This document shows, piece after piece, positions 34,427 to 42,301 of a stretch of DNA of 56,057 bases. The translations under genes and the position numbers were made by a program. The notes below the pieces were generated by a model. That model searched no databases. It was not told where the DNA came from and worked only from the letters and a program-made list of their open reading frames with translations. Each line of letters starts with the position of its first letter. The stretch's first letter is position 1. This DNA is from an uncultured Winogradskyella sp. Its GTDB lineage: Bacteria > Bacteroidota > Bacteroidia > Flavobacteriales > Flavobacteriaceae. Location: NCBI RefSeq assembly GCF_937958655.1, contig NZ_CALGNH010000002.1, positions 1 through 56,057 of the forward strand, read 5' to 3'.

Positions 34427-35676
34427 TGCGTGTTTTTAAATTTGGTGGAGCCTCTGTAAAAGATGCCAAAGGAGTAATAAATTTAGCTAGTGTCTTAAAA
34501 ACAACAGGCTATAATAATACATTAGTAGTTGTTTCTGCAATGGGCAAAACTACTAACGCTATGGAACTAGTAATTAAAAATTATTTTGAAAATAAAGATG
34601 AACTACAAAATTCTATACACCAAGTCATTGACTATCATAACCAAATCCTTTTAGATTTATTTGATAATGAAAGACATGAGGTCTTTAATGCAGTAAAGGG
34701 TTTATTTGATGAAATGTCCTTGTTTTTTAAAAGTAACAAATCACCAGATTACAATTTTGTATATGACCAAATAATAGGATTTGGAGAATTAATATCTACA
34801 ACAATAATTAGCCATTATCTTAATAAGATAGAATTAACCAATAATTGGCTAGATGTAAGAGAATATGTAAAAACAGATAATTATTACAGACGTGCAAATA
34901 TCAATTGGGAACAAACTCAACAACGGATAGCGTCAAACTTTGATATTTCAAAACTAAATATTACCCAAGGATTTTTGGGTAGTGATGCTAATAATTTTAC
35001 GACTACTTTAGGTAGAGAGGGAAGTGACTACACAGCAGCAATCTTTGCGTATTGTTTAAATGCGAATAGTGTTACTATTTGGAAAGATGTACCAGGAGTA
35101 CTAAATGCAGATCCTCGTTATTTTGAAAACACCCAACTATTACATCAAATATCGTATAGAGAAGCTATAGAGTTAGCGTTTTATGGTGCCTCTGTAATAC
35201 ACCCTAAAACACTTCAGCCATTACAGCGTAAAGAAATTCCACTTTTTGTAAAATCGTTTTTAAAACCTGAAGGTGATGGAACCCGTGTAAGTAAGGGCAA
35301 GGCTTTAGAGCCAGAGGCCCCATGTTTTATTGTGAAGAAAAATCAGGTATTGATTTCGTTGTCCTCACTCGATTTTTCATACATAGTTGAAGAAAATATT
35401 AGTGAAATATTTAGTCTTTTACATTTATATAAAATGAAGGTAGATGTTATTCAGAATTCGGCTATTAGCTTTTCGGTGTGTGTAGATAATATTTATAATA
35501 ATCTCGAAAAATTACTGCAACATTTAAAAGCAAAATTTAAGGTAACATCACACCAAGGTGTGAGTCTGTATACGATTAGACATTATAATGATAAGGCGAT
35601 AAAAGAACTTGAAAAAGATAAAACAGTACTACTAAAACAATTAACACAAGAAACAACGCAGATCGTAACAAAATAG
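34426..35676 (+). CDS. lysC: Aspartate kinase (monofunctional)
   Basis: A 416-residue aspartokinase, which phosphorylates aspartate in the first step of lysine, threonine and methionine synthesis. It opens with VFKFGGASVKDAKG (nucleotide-binding KFGG), has TTLGREGSDYTAAIFAYCL and WKDVPGVLNADPR, and ends in two ACT-like regulatory segments (about 305-400). No homoserine dehydrogenase domain is fused. It begins within the stop of the GNAT gene. Confidence 0.93.
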   Translation: MRVFKFGGASVKDAKGVINLASVLKTTGYNNTLVVVSAMGKTTNAMELVIKNYFENKDELQNSIHQVIDYHNQILLDLFDNERHEVFNAVKGLFDEMSLFFKSNKSPDYNFVYDQIIGFGELISTTIISHYLNKIELTNNWLDVREYVKTDNYYRRANINWEQTQQRIASNFDISKLNITQGFLGSDANNFTTTLGREGSDYTAAIFAYCLNANSVTIWKDVPGVLNADPRYFENTQLLHQISYREAIELAFYGASVIHPKTLQPLQRKEIPLFVKSFLKPEGDGTRVSKGKALEPEAPCFIVKKNQVLISLSSLDFSYIVEENISEIFSLLHLYKMKVDVIQNSAISFSVCVDNIYNNLEKLLQHLKAKFKVTSHQGVSLYTIRHYNDKAIKELEKDKTVLLKQLTQETTQIVTK

Positions 35677-35771
35677 GAATTACTACGTATATTTACTCTA
35701 GTAACCACTGCGTTTATACATAAATTTTTTCCGCTTGGTTTTTAAAAAATTCGCTAACTAAAAATTTCATG

Positions 35772-35779
35772 TATTTTTG
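35772..35779 (+). promoter_or_regulatory. -7 promoter box for the OlsF-type gene
   Basis: TATTTTTG fits TAnnTTTG and ends 4 bases before ATG 35784. It also overlaps an earlier ATG (35769), which is therefore unlikely to be translated. The message would be leaderless or nearly so. Confidence 0.5.
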
Positions 35780-35783
35780 TTTT

Positions 35784-37613
35784 ATGGGGAAATCATCTAA
35801 TACTGGCTTAGTCACAGCAAAAGAAGTTGCTAAAGCTATAAATGCTGATAAGTATGGTTTCTTGGGAACTTTCTTTGGGTGGATGCTAATGAAAGTTCTA
35901 AAAATTTCTACAATTAACAAGATTTACAAACGTAATAAACACTTATCTGATTTAGACTTTTTAAATGCCTTACTTAATGATTTTCAGATTAAATTCGAAA
36001 TTCCTGAAGCCGATTTAAAGCGTCTCCCTAAAGAAGGGCCTTACATAACTATATCTAATCATCCTCTTGGTGGCATTGATGGTATTTTACTTTTAAAGTT
36101 AATGATAGAGCAAAGAAGCGACTTTAAGATTATTGCTAATTTTCTACTACATCGTATTGAGCCACTAAAGCCTTACATAATGCCTGTTAATCCTTTTGAG
36201 GATAGAAAGGATGCCAAAAGTAGCATTGTTGGTTTTAAAAATGCCATTATGCATTTACGAGATGGTCATCCTCTTGGTGTATTTCCTGCAGGAGAGGTAT
36301 CTACCTACAAAGATGGTAAACTGGTGGTTGATAAACCTTGGGAAGAGGCTGCGATGAAGCTTATACAAAAAGCAGAAGTATCTGTAGTGCCAATTTATTT
36401 TCATGCTAAAAATAGTAGACTATTTTACAGATTATCTAAGATAAGTGATACCTTAAGGACGGCCAAATTACCTTCAGAATTGTTAACCCAAAAACGAAGA
36501 ACAATTAAGGTTAGAATAGGTCGCCCAATCTCGGTTAAAGATCAAAAAGAGCATAGTACACTTGCAGATTTTTCAGAATTCTTAAGACGTAAAACTTATA
36601 TGTTATCAAAATCTTTTGAAGACAAACCAAAGATTTTAGATAATATACAATCCCAATTAAAAGTTCCCAAACCACCAAAGCGTATAGTTACGCCAATAGA
36701 TACTAAGGTTATGATGGCTGAGGTAGAAGCGCTTAGAGAAAATGACTGTAGACTTTTAACGAGTAAAAACTATGAAGTTTATTTGGCATCGGCTAAAGAC
36801 ATGCCAAATATTTTAAGAGAGTTAGGAAGGTTAAGAGAAATTACCTTTAGAGAAGTAGGTGAAGGTACTAATGAGGCTATAGACTTAGATACTTTTGATA
36901 CGTATTACCACCATATGTTTTTATGGGATAGCGAAAAGAATTTAATTGCAGGCGCTTACCGTATGGGTTTAGGCTCTCAAATATTTGAACGTTTTGGTAT
37001 CGATGGATTTTATCTGCAAGATTTATTTCGTTTTGAGCCAGAGCTTTATAAAATGATGAGTCAGTCTATAGAAATGGGACGTGCATTTATTATTAAAGAG
37101 TATCAGCAAAAACCAATGCCGTTATTTTTGCTTTGGAAAGGCATTGTGCACACCACATTACGTTACCCAGAGCATAAATATTTAATAGGTGGTGTAAGTA
37201 TTAGTAATCAGTTTTCAAACTTTTCTAAAAGTTTGATGATTGAGTTTATGAAATCGCATTACTATGATCCTTACGTAGCTCAGTACGTGCACCCTAAGAA
37301 GGAATTTAAGGTAAAGTTAAAGGATGCTGACAAAGATTTTGTTTTTGACGAAACTGAAGCAGATCTAAATAAATTCGATAAAATTATTGACGAAGTAGAA
37401 CCAGGTGCATTGAGATTACCTGTATTACTTAAAAAGTACATTAAACAAAATGCTAAGCTTGTAGCATTTAATGTAGATCCCTTATTCAATAATGCTGTTG
37501 ATGGTTTAATGTACATAAAAATTGCAGATTTACCAGAAAGTACGGTTAGACCAGTTATGGAGGAATTCCAAGCTGAATTAGAACGTAAATTTATGGATAA
37601 CCATGATAAGTAG
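35784..37613 (+). CDS. olsF: Bifunctional acyltransferase, OlsF type (amino-acid lipid synthesis)
   Basis: A 609-residue fusion. Residues about 60-260 are a PlsC-like acyltransferase (ISNHPLGGIDGILLL with His93, then GVFPAGEVSTY). Residues about 300-530 are an OlsB-like acyl-ACP-dependent N-acyltransferase (FREVGEGTNEA, LFRFEPELY, QSIEMGRAF). OlsF of Flavobacterium johnsoniae has this order and makes ornithine or glycine lipids by N- then O-acylation, so the same role is likely here. The His motif reads HPLGGID, five residues before the Asp instead of four, as seen by eye. ATG 35784 is preferred as the earlier ATG lies in the promoter box. Confidence 0.82.
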   Translation: MGKSSNTGLVTAKEVAKAINADKYGFLGTFFGWMLMKVLKISTINKIYKRNKHLSDLDFLNALLNDFQIKFEIPEADLKRLPKEGPYITISNHPLGGIDGILLLKLMIEQRSDFKIIANFLLHRIEPLKPYIMPVNPFEDRKDAKSSIVGFKNAIMHLRDGHPLGVFPAGEVSTYKDGKLVVDKPWEEAAMKLIQKAEVSVVPIYFHAKNSRLFYRLSKISDTLRTAKLPSELLTQKRRTIKVRIGRPISVKDQKEHSTLADFSEFLRRKTYMLSKSFEDKPKILDNIQSQLKVPKPPKRIVTPIDTKVMMAEVEALRENDCRLLTSKNYEVYLASAKDMPNILRELGRLREITFREVGEGTNEAIDLDTFDTYYHHMFLWDSEKNLIAGAYRMGLGSQIFERFGIDGFYLQDLFRFEPELYKMMSQSIEMGRAFIIKEYQQKPMPLFLLWKGIVHTTLRYPEHKYLIGGVSISNQFSNFSKSLMIEFMKSHYYDPYVAQYVHPKKEFKVKLKDADKDFVFDETEADLNKFDKIIDEVEPGALRLPVLLKKYIKQNAKLVAFNVDPLFNNAVDGLMYIKIADLPESTVRPVMEEFQAELERKFMDNHDK

Positions 37614-38588
37614 GTTTATAGTTTTTTAGCTCAAACCCTATCTGGTAAAGTAATTGATTTTAAGACCAAACAACCTTTAGAAACGGTAGCTGTGTATTTT
37701 GACAATACCACCTTAGGTACTACAACGAATGAAAAAGGTGAATTTTCTATCACTTATACAGATGCCGTAACTTCTACTTTGGTAGTTTCATATTTAGGAT
37801 ATCAAAAAGAGTTCATTACTAATTGCAGAAAGAAAAAAAATGTAATAATACCGCTTAAACCCTCGGCAGTAAATCTCGATGAGGTGGTCTTAGATTTTGA
37901 TGATGGATTAACCAGAAAAGAAAAATTATATTTATTTAGAACGCAGTTTCTTGGGACTTCTAACTTTGCTAGATCATGCAGAATACTAAATGAAAATGAC
38001 CTTGTTTTAAGATTTAATAGAGCAAATAATACGCTTTACGCAAGCGCAGATGCACCATTAAAAGTTAAAAACCGAGCACTTTTGTATGATATTTCTTTTG
38101 ATATTATAGATTTTGAAGCCAGTTTTCGCTCTAGTAATCTCGATGTTCAGTCATTTGTCTTACAGAAAGTTTCGTATTTAGGTACTTCGTTTTTTAACGA
38201 TTTAAATAAAAACAATAAAAGAAGGGTAATAAAAAATAGAGAAAGAGCGTATAATGGATCTGTGCAACACTTTATGAGAGCTTTATATAATGAAAACTTG
38301 GGAGCTAAAGGATATTCCATTTTTCACAAAAGCTTAAAAGTAAATGAATGGGATTATTTTAAGGTAAACCTCAGTGAAGATGGCAACTCCAAAGAAGTTG
38401 TCTTAAATGAAAAAGTAGCTATTCTATACAATAAAAGAAGTAGATCCGATATGTTGTTAGAAGGAATAGATAAATTTTATATTGATGCTTATGGTAATTA
38501 CTCACCAATTATTGGAGTATTTTTTTACGGTGCTTTAGGAGACCAACGTGTAGGAGATACTTTACCTTCTGATTATGGTTTAGATTGA
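37603..38588 (+). CDS. CarboxypepD_reg-like domain protein with frameshifted signal peptide
   Basis: From about 37620 an open frame encodes a CarboxypepD_reg-like beta domain (TLSGKVIDFKTKQPLETVAVY, TTNEKGEFSITY, VVSYLGYQKE) and then a 200-residue domain of unknown type, ending at 38588. No start codon is in that frame before the domain. The only sensible ATG (37603, inside the olsF end) gives MISRFIVF and then a stop at a T6 run (37622-37627). One extra T would join it to LAQTLSG, a short signal peptide. It is therefore frameshifted by a single base, by sequencing error, slippage or decay. Such domains are surface or periplasmic. Confidence 0.6.
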
Positions 38589-38591
38589 GAA

Positions 38592-38618
38592 TAAAAAAAC
38601 CCAGAACAAAATCTGGGT
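38592..38618 (-). terminator. Rho-independent terminator for the DUF4870 gene
   Basis: ACCCAGA (38599-38605) pairs with TCTGGGT (38612-38618). On the minus strand the hairpin is followed by U7 (A run 38593-38599). It lies 28 bases beyond the minus-strand stop. Confidence 0.85.
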
Positions 38619-38645
38619 CTACATTATAACTATTTAATATGAGAT

Positions 38646-39104
38646 TTATAAAGCTTTAAACCATTCCTGAAACTGATTACCTAAAAGGAAAATAGGTTTT
38701 TGTTCACCGCTTAAAGAGCCCACTAAACTTATTACCCACAAAACTAGAGGTAAAACCCATGCGAAAAAATTAATGAACGGAATTAAACTAAGTACTATGG
38801 CTAACAACATAATGCCTAAAACTTGCCTAATATAAAATGAACCTAATTGTGTTTTGTTGCTACCATTCATAACTAAAGCAATAATCCACCCTATTAAAGT
38901 GATATGAGCAATTATGGCAACATTTTTACCATCACTTAAAACTTTTTTAGCATCGGCTGCGAATTCGTTTGCTTTTTCTTTGGCATCCTCCGCAAATTCA
39001 CTTGTTTTTTGGCTGATCTTATCACCAGTCTTCTTAGCGCCGTCTTTAGCATCTCCAATCATACCCTCAAGATCGTTACTTAAGTTTTTATTATTGTCTG
39101 ACAT
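38646..39104 (-). CDS. DUF4870 membrane protein with helical repeat N-terminus
   Basis: A 152-residue protein. Residues 1-55 are a charged amphipathic helix with two copies of a DAKEKANEFAADAK-like unit. Residues about 58-145 hold three or four membrane segments with the DUF4870 pattern (NVAIIAHITLIGWIIALVMN, FYIRQVLGIML, LVLWVISLVGSLSGE.KPI). DUF4870 is of unknown function. The N-terminal helix shares its repeat unit with the next upstream gene (39157-39666), suggesting a common helix-stacking or membrane-binding role. Confidence 0.8.
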   Translation of the reverse strand: MSDNNKNLSNDLEGMIGDAKDGAKKTGDKISQKTSEFAEDAKEKANEFAADAKKVLSDGKNVAIIAHITLIGWIIALVMNGSNKTQLGSFYIRQVLGIMLLAIVLSLIPFINFFAWVLPLVLWVISLVGSLSGEQKPIFLLGNQFQEWFKAL

Positions 39105-39156
39105 AATTTTTTAAATATTGGTTAGATTATAAAGTTAATGAAAATGAACCAAGTTA

Positions 39157-39666
39157 TTATTTTTTACCAAATAGCTTACTAAAAAAACCTTTAGTTTTTT
39201 CTTTGGCTTCAGTGTAGGTTTCTTTAACTTCCTCTGTAAGTTCGTCGATCTTGTCCTCGGCTACATCTGCAAATTCAGAAATTTTTTCACCTGCTTCATT
39301 AGCAAACTCTTTTGCTTTAACCTTTGCCTCTTCGTAAGTTTCTTTAGCATCTTCTGTTAAATCCGCAGCCTTTTCTTTGGCTGCATCCGCAAACTCTGTG
39401 GCTTTTTCCTTGGCGTTGCCATACAGTTCCTTGGCATCTTCATTAATAAATTCAGTTGCTTTATCTTTTACATTACTTAGTACTTCTTTTGCTTCGCCAG
39501 CGAGTTCATTTGCTTTTTCTTTTGCAGCGTCTAACGCCTCACTTGCGTTGTCTTTTAAAGCACTTGCTTTCTCATTAATGGTGTCTGTAGCTTCATTAGT
39601 GGTGTCTTCAATGTGATCTGTAGCATCGTTAACTTGGTCTTCTAAATTGTTATTGTCTTGTATCAT
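39157..39666 (-). CDS. Helical repeat protein with LEA-like 11-mer pattern
   Basis: A 169-residue protein made almost entirely of charged helices. Repeating units read like DAAKEKANELAGEAKEVL, NAKEKATEFADAAKEKAADL and EDAKETYEEAKVKAKEFA. The 11-residue phase with Ala, Lys and Glu is that of group 3 LEA or apolipoprotein-like amphipathic helices. The end GFFSKLFGKK is a basic amphipathic tail that could bind membranes. There is no signal peptide. A role in desiccation, salt or membrane stress is inferred from the class. It is 52 bases upstream of the DUF4870 gene, on the same strand. Confidence 0.72.
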   Translation of the reverse strand: MIQDNNNLEDQVNDATDHIEDTTNEATDTINEKASALKDNASEALDAAKEKANELAGEAKEVLSNVKDKATEFINEDAKELYGNAKEKATEFADAAKEKAADLTEDAKETYEEAKVKAKEFANEAGEKISEFADVAEDKIDELTEEVKETYTEAKEKTKGFFSKLFGKK

Positions 39667-39722
39667 GGTGTTTAATTTAAATTGTGTTTATATGTAGATG
39701 AAACAAAGGGTAAGTTACAGTT

Positions 39723-40109
39723 TTATTTAAATGCTTGGTCTATTGGTTCCCAAAGTTCAATTTTATTGCCATCGTTATCTAAGATCCAGCCGAACTTGCC
39801 GTAGTCGTATTCTTCCATTTTTCCTATTATTGTGACACCTTCTTGCTTTAAAGTTACTAATAATTCTTCTAAGTTTTCAACACGGTAGTTAAACATAAAG
39901 TCTTTTTTTGACGGCTGATAGTATTTAGTGTCTTCGGCAAATGGACTCCACTGTGTGCTACAATCTTTACCATCCTTATCTTTCCACCAAAAGGTGCAGC
40001 CGTAATCGTCTGTATTAAAGCCTAAGTGCTTTTTATACCAATCTTTAGATGCTTTAGGGTCTTTGGTTTTAAAGAATAAACCTCCAATTCCGGTAACGCG
40101 TTTTTTCAA
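39723..40109 (-). CDS. VOC family (glyoxalase-like) protein
   Basis: A 128-residue vicinal-oxygen-chelate protein with two beta-alpha-beta-beta-beta modules: IGGLFFKTKDPKASKDWY and then FMFNYRVENLEELLVTLKQEG, ending GKFGWILDNDGNKIELWEP. The metal-binding positions are not certain; the family includes glyoxalases, dioxygenases and binding proteins of unknown role. The frame begins with TTG at 40109 (MKKRVTG), as no ATG is available upstream in frame. Function unassigned. Confidence 0.82.
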   Translation of the reverse strand: MKKRVTGIGGLFFKTKDPKASKDWYKKHLGFNTDDYGCTFWWKDKDGKDCSTQWSPFAEDTKYYQPSKKDFMFNYRVENLEELLVTLKQEGVTIIGKMEEYDYGKFGWILDNDGNKIELWEPIDQAFK

Positions 40110-40184
40110 TTTTCCTTATTTTTTTTGGATTTCATTAATTGAAACCCTTAATGTTATTTTATTGCTGTAATATACAGTTTATTA

Positions 40185-40211
40185 GATGTCTCGACTAGGT
40201 TCCAAATGACA
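40185..40211 (-). repeat. Half copy of the TGTCATTT palindromic repeat
   Basis: On the minus strand it reads TGTCATTTGGAACCTAGTCG followed by AGA, like the end of the elements at 24496 and 22339 (TGTCATTTCGAGC, then TAGTCGAGA). No mate is visible nearby. Confidence 0.55.
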
Positions 40212-40218
40212 TAAATGT

Positions 40219-40674
40219 CTACTTCTTTATGGTAGATTCATAAATTTCTATCCACTCTTCAATCGTCATTTTTCCTAAAAGCTCTTTAATGAGATTATAA
40301 GGAATATCGTCTGCTTTTTTAAAGCGCACGCAGCTTTTACCCATGTCTAATTTGTACTTGGCATGCTTTGGATATTCCGATACAAACCAATCGTATAGCT
40401 CTTTTTTTGCGTACAATCCCATATGATAGAATGCAATAAAATTCTTTTGAGAAGCTAAATTCATAAATGGTAAAGGCGGAAATGGTTTACAGTGATATCC
40501 TGGTGCATAGATGGATTTAGGTACAAAGTAGGCTGGCATGCCATAACCCATACCAGACTCTAAACCTTTTGGCATGTTGTCCTTTATGAGGTTATGTAGT
40601 TTTGTCATTGGTGCCTTTCGTTCTTCTGGCAATTGACTAATGTAGTCTTCTGGTGAGTCTGCTTTGTATTGCAT
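40219..40674 (-). CDS. DUF1801 domain protein
   Basis: A 151-residue soluble protein. The pattern ADSPEDYISQLPEERK, MTKLHNLIKDNMP, a GMGYGMPAYFVP turn and DMGKSCVRFKKADDIPYNLI matches DUF1801/YdhG, a small fold with a phosphate-binding-like pocket of unknown function. The ATG at 40674 is preceded by AT-rich sequence. It lies 29 bases after the stop of the upstream hydroxyacid dehydrogenase gene on the same strand, so the two may be co-transcribed. Confidence 0.88.
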   Translation of the reverse strand: MQYKADSPEDYISQLPEERKAPMTKLHNLIKDNMPKGLESGMGYGMPAYFVPKSIYAPGYHCKPFPPLPFMNLASQKNFIAFYHMGLYAKKELYDWFVSEYPKHAKYKLDMGKSCVRFKKADDIPYNLIKELLGKMTIEEWIEIYESTIKK

Positions 40675-40703
40675 AATAAAATTGATTTAGCTAGATTCTA
40701 AAT

Positions 40704-41642
40704 TTAGTAAAATTCTGCCTTAATTTTATCTACAATGGTTTGTGCTAATTTTATATTGCTTTCAATTGTCCATCCTGCCACGTGAGGTGTAAGAAGTACA
40801 TTGTTCATTTTTACTAGTTTTTTGAGTTGAGATGTTTCTACTGCGCTTGCCATAACATTCTCAAAAGACGATTTTTCGTATTCTAAAACATCGAGTCCGG
40901 CACCTAAAATTTTTCCAGATTCCAAGGCATTTACTAAATCTTCGGTTACCACGCTCTTACCACGTGCGGTATTAATTAACCAAAATGGGTTTTTAAAATT
41001 ATTGATAAATTCAGAATTCACCATATTAAGCGTTAGGTCGGTTTGTGGTGTATGTAAACTTAACACATCAGCTTTATTTTGTAATTCTTGTAAGCTGACT
41101 TGGGTGGCATTTTCATCAGCTACATTAGGTTTTATATCATAACAAAGTACATCTACATCGAAACCGCGTAGTTTTTTGGCAAATGCTTTACCCATATTGC
41201 CATAACCGATTAGGCCAACTGTTTTGCCATCGAGTTCTAAACCACGATTGGCTTCTCGCAACCATTTGCCTTGCCTAACTTCTTTGTCTGCTTTATTTAG
41301 CTTATTGAATAGCGATAGCAGCATGCCTAAAGTATGCTCACCAACAGCATTGCGATTACCCTCTGGTGCATTAAATAATAGGATTCCCTTTTGTTTTGCG
41401 TAATCACCATCTATATTTTCTAGTCCTGCTCCAACACGACCTATAAATTTTAGGTTTTTGGCAGCGTCTAAAAACTGTTTATCAATGGTAAAGCGACTAC
41501 GAATGATGATGCCGTCATATTCTAAAATTTTGGCTTCAATATCATCTTTTGAAGATGTATAATCTTCATGATTGGTGAAACTTAAATCATTGAGTTGGTT
41601 AATGAGTAACTCGTGGTTTTTATCTAAGTGAAGAACTTTCAT
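40704..41642 (-). CDS. NAD-binding D-2-hydroxyacid dehydrogenase
   Basis: A 312-residue D-isomer-specific 2-hydroxyacid dehydrogenase. NAD motif GLIGYGNMGKAFA (GxGxxG), the catalytic Arg in NTARGKSVV, Glu in LDVLEYEKSS and His in TPHVAGWT form the family triad. There is no ACT domain, so it is not a long-type phosphoglycerate dehydrogenase, though short SerA-like enzymes exist. It could act on 3-phosphoglycerate, glyoxylate or 2-keto acids. A 74-bp palindromic element lies directly upstream of the start. Confidence 0.9.
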   Translation of the reverse strand: MKVLHLDKNHELLINQLNDLSFTNHEDYTSSKDDIEAKILEYDGIIIRSRFTIDKQFLDAAKNLKFIGRVGAGLENIDGDYAKQKGILLFNAPEGNRNAVGEHTLGMLLSLFNKLNKADKEVRQGKWLREANRGLELDGKTVGLIGYGNMGKAFAKKLRGFDVDVLCYDIKPNVADENATQVSLQELQNKADVLSLHTPQTDLTLNMVNSEFINNFKNPFWLINTARGKSVVTEDLVNALESGKILGAGLDVLEYEKSSFENVMASAVETSQLKKLVKMNNVLLTPHVAGWTIESNIKLAQTIVDKIKAEFY

Positions 41643-41650
41643 TTGTGTTT

Positions 41651-41724
41651 TGTCATTCTGAACTAGTTTCAGAATCTTTTTGTAGTATTAAAAAATGGGA
41701 TGCTGAAATAAATTCAGCATGACA
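41651..41724. repeat. Palindromic repeat element (74 bp), TGTCATTCTGAA type
   Basis: Ends TGTCATTCTGAA (41651-41662) and TTCAGCATGACA (41713-41724) are inverted repeats (11 of 12). Each half has its own small hairpin (TTCTGAA...TTCAGAA and GCTGAA...TTCAGC). It occupies the gap between the cupin and hydroxyacid dehydrogenase genes. Confidence 0.8.
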
Positions 41725-41735
41725 TACCATTTTGT

Positions 41736-42101
41736 TTATATCCAAGGATATTCCGTTTGGGTCATTTCATCTTGTACATCTCCTGTGTGAGCTGTATTTA
41801 GTTTTTCGAACAAAAGAAGATGCACTTCTTCACCATTTTTAGTTGATGGGTTGTGTTCAACACCTTTAGGGACCACAATCATTTCACCTTCTTTTACCAC
41901 CTCTGTACGATCTCTAAATTGCATGTACAGCGTACCCTTAATAACCTGAAATAATTCATCTTCATGCTCATGGCTATGCCATACAAATTCACCTTTAATT
42001 TTCGCAAGTATCACTTGCATATCATCTACGGTTGCGATACGATGTGGATGCCATTGTTTTGAAAACAAAGCATGTTTGTCTTTAATATTTATTGCTTTCA
42101 T
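41736..42101 (-). CDS. Cupin domain protein
   Basis: A 121-residue single cupin barrel. Metal-ligand motif 1 reads WHSHEHEDELFQVIKG (His, His, Glu) and motif 2 PKGVEHNPSTK (His). The rest is short strands with VPKGVEH, VHLLLFEK. Small cupins of this type bind metal or sugars and can be isomerases or sensors; substrate unknown. ATG 42101 (MKAINIKDKHALF). Both sides hold palindromic repeat elements, so the gene stands alone. Confidence 0.88.
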   Translation of the reverse strand: MKAINIKDKHALFSKQWHPHRIATVDDMQVILAKIKGEFVWHSHEHEDELFQVIKGTLYMQFRDRTEVVKEGEMIVVPKGVEHNPSTKNGEEVHLLLFEKLNTAHTGDVQDEMTQTEYPWI

Positions 42102-42104
42102 ATT

Positions 42105-42289
42105 TATGCCTGCGAAAGCAGGTATCTTTTTAATTAAACATAAGGGTTTTATTATGCTTTGACAGGCTCAGCATCACAATATATTATATAAATTGAAGCC
42201 CAGCTCTGTTATCAAAGTTACGAAGTTTTTTTACGATAGAGCAAAAGGGATTCTGCCTGTAATGGATTCCTGCCTTCGCAGGAATGACA
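42105..42289. repeat. Composite palindromic repeat between the cupin gene and mgtE
   Basis: The left end ATGCCTGCGAAAGCAGG (about 42105-42121) and right end CCTGCCTTCGCAGGAATGACA (42269-42289) are matching inverted ends of the TGTCATTCCTGCG type, degenerate at the outer left edge. In between lies TTTGACAGGCTCAGCATCACA (about 42158-42178), a CAGCAT-type motif. No gene is seen in this gap. Confidence 0.6.
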
Positions 42290-42301
42290 AAAGGATTTCT
42301 A

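Noticed and set aside
35769..35783. ATG at 35769 as the olsF start
   Set aside because: It overlaps the TAnnTTTG box at 35772, so the message would not include it; ATG 35784 is used.
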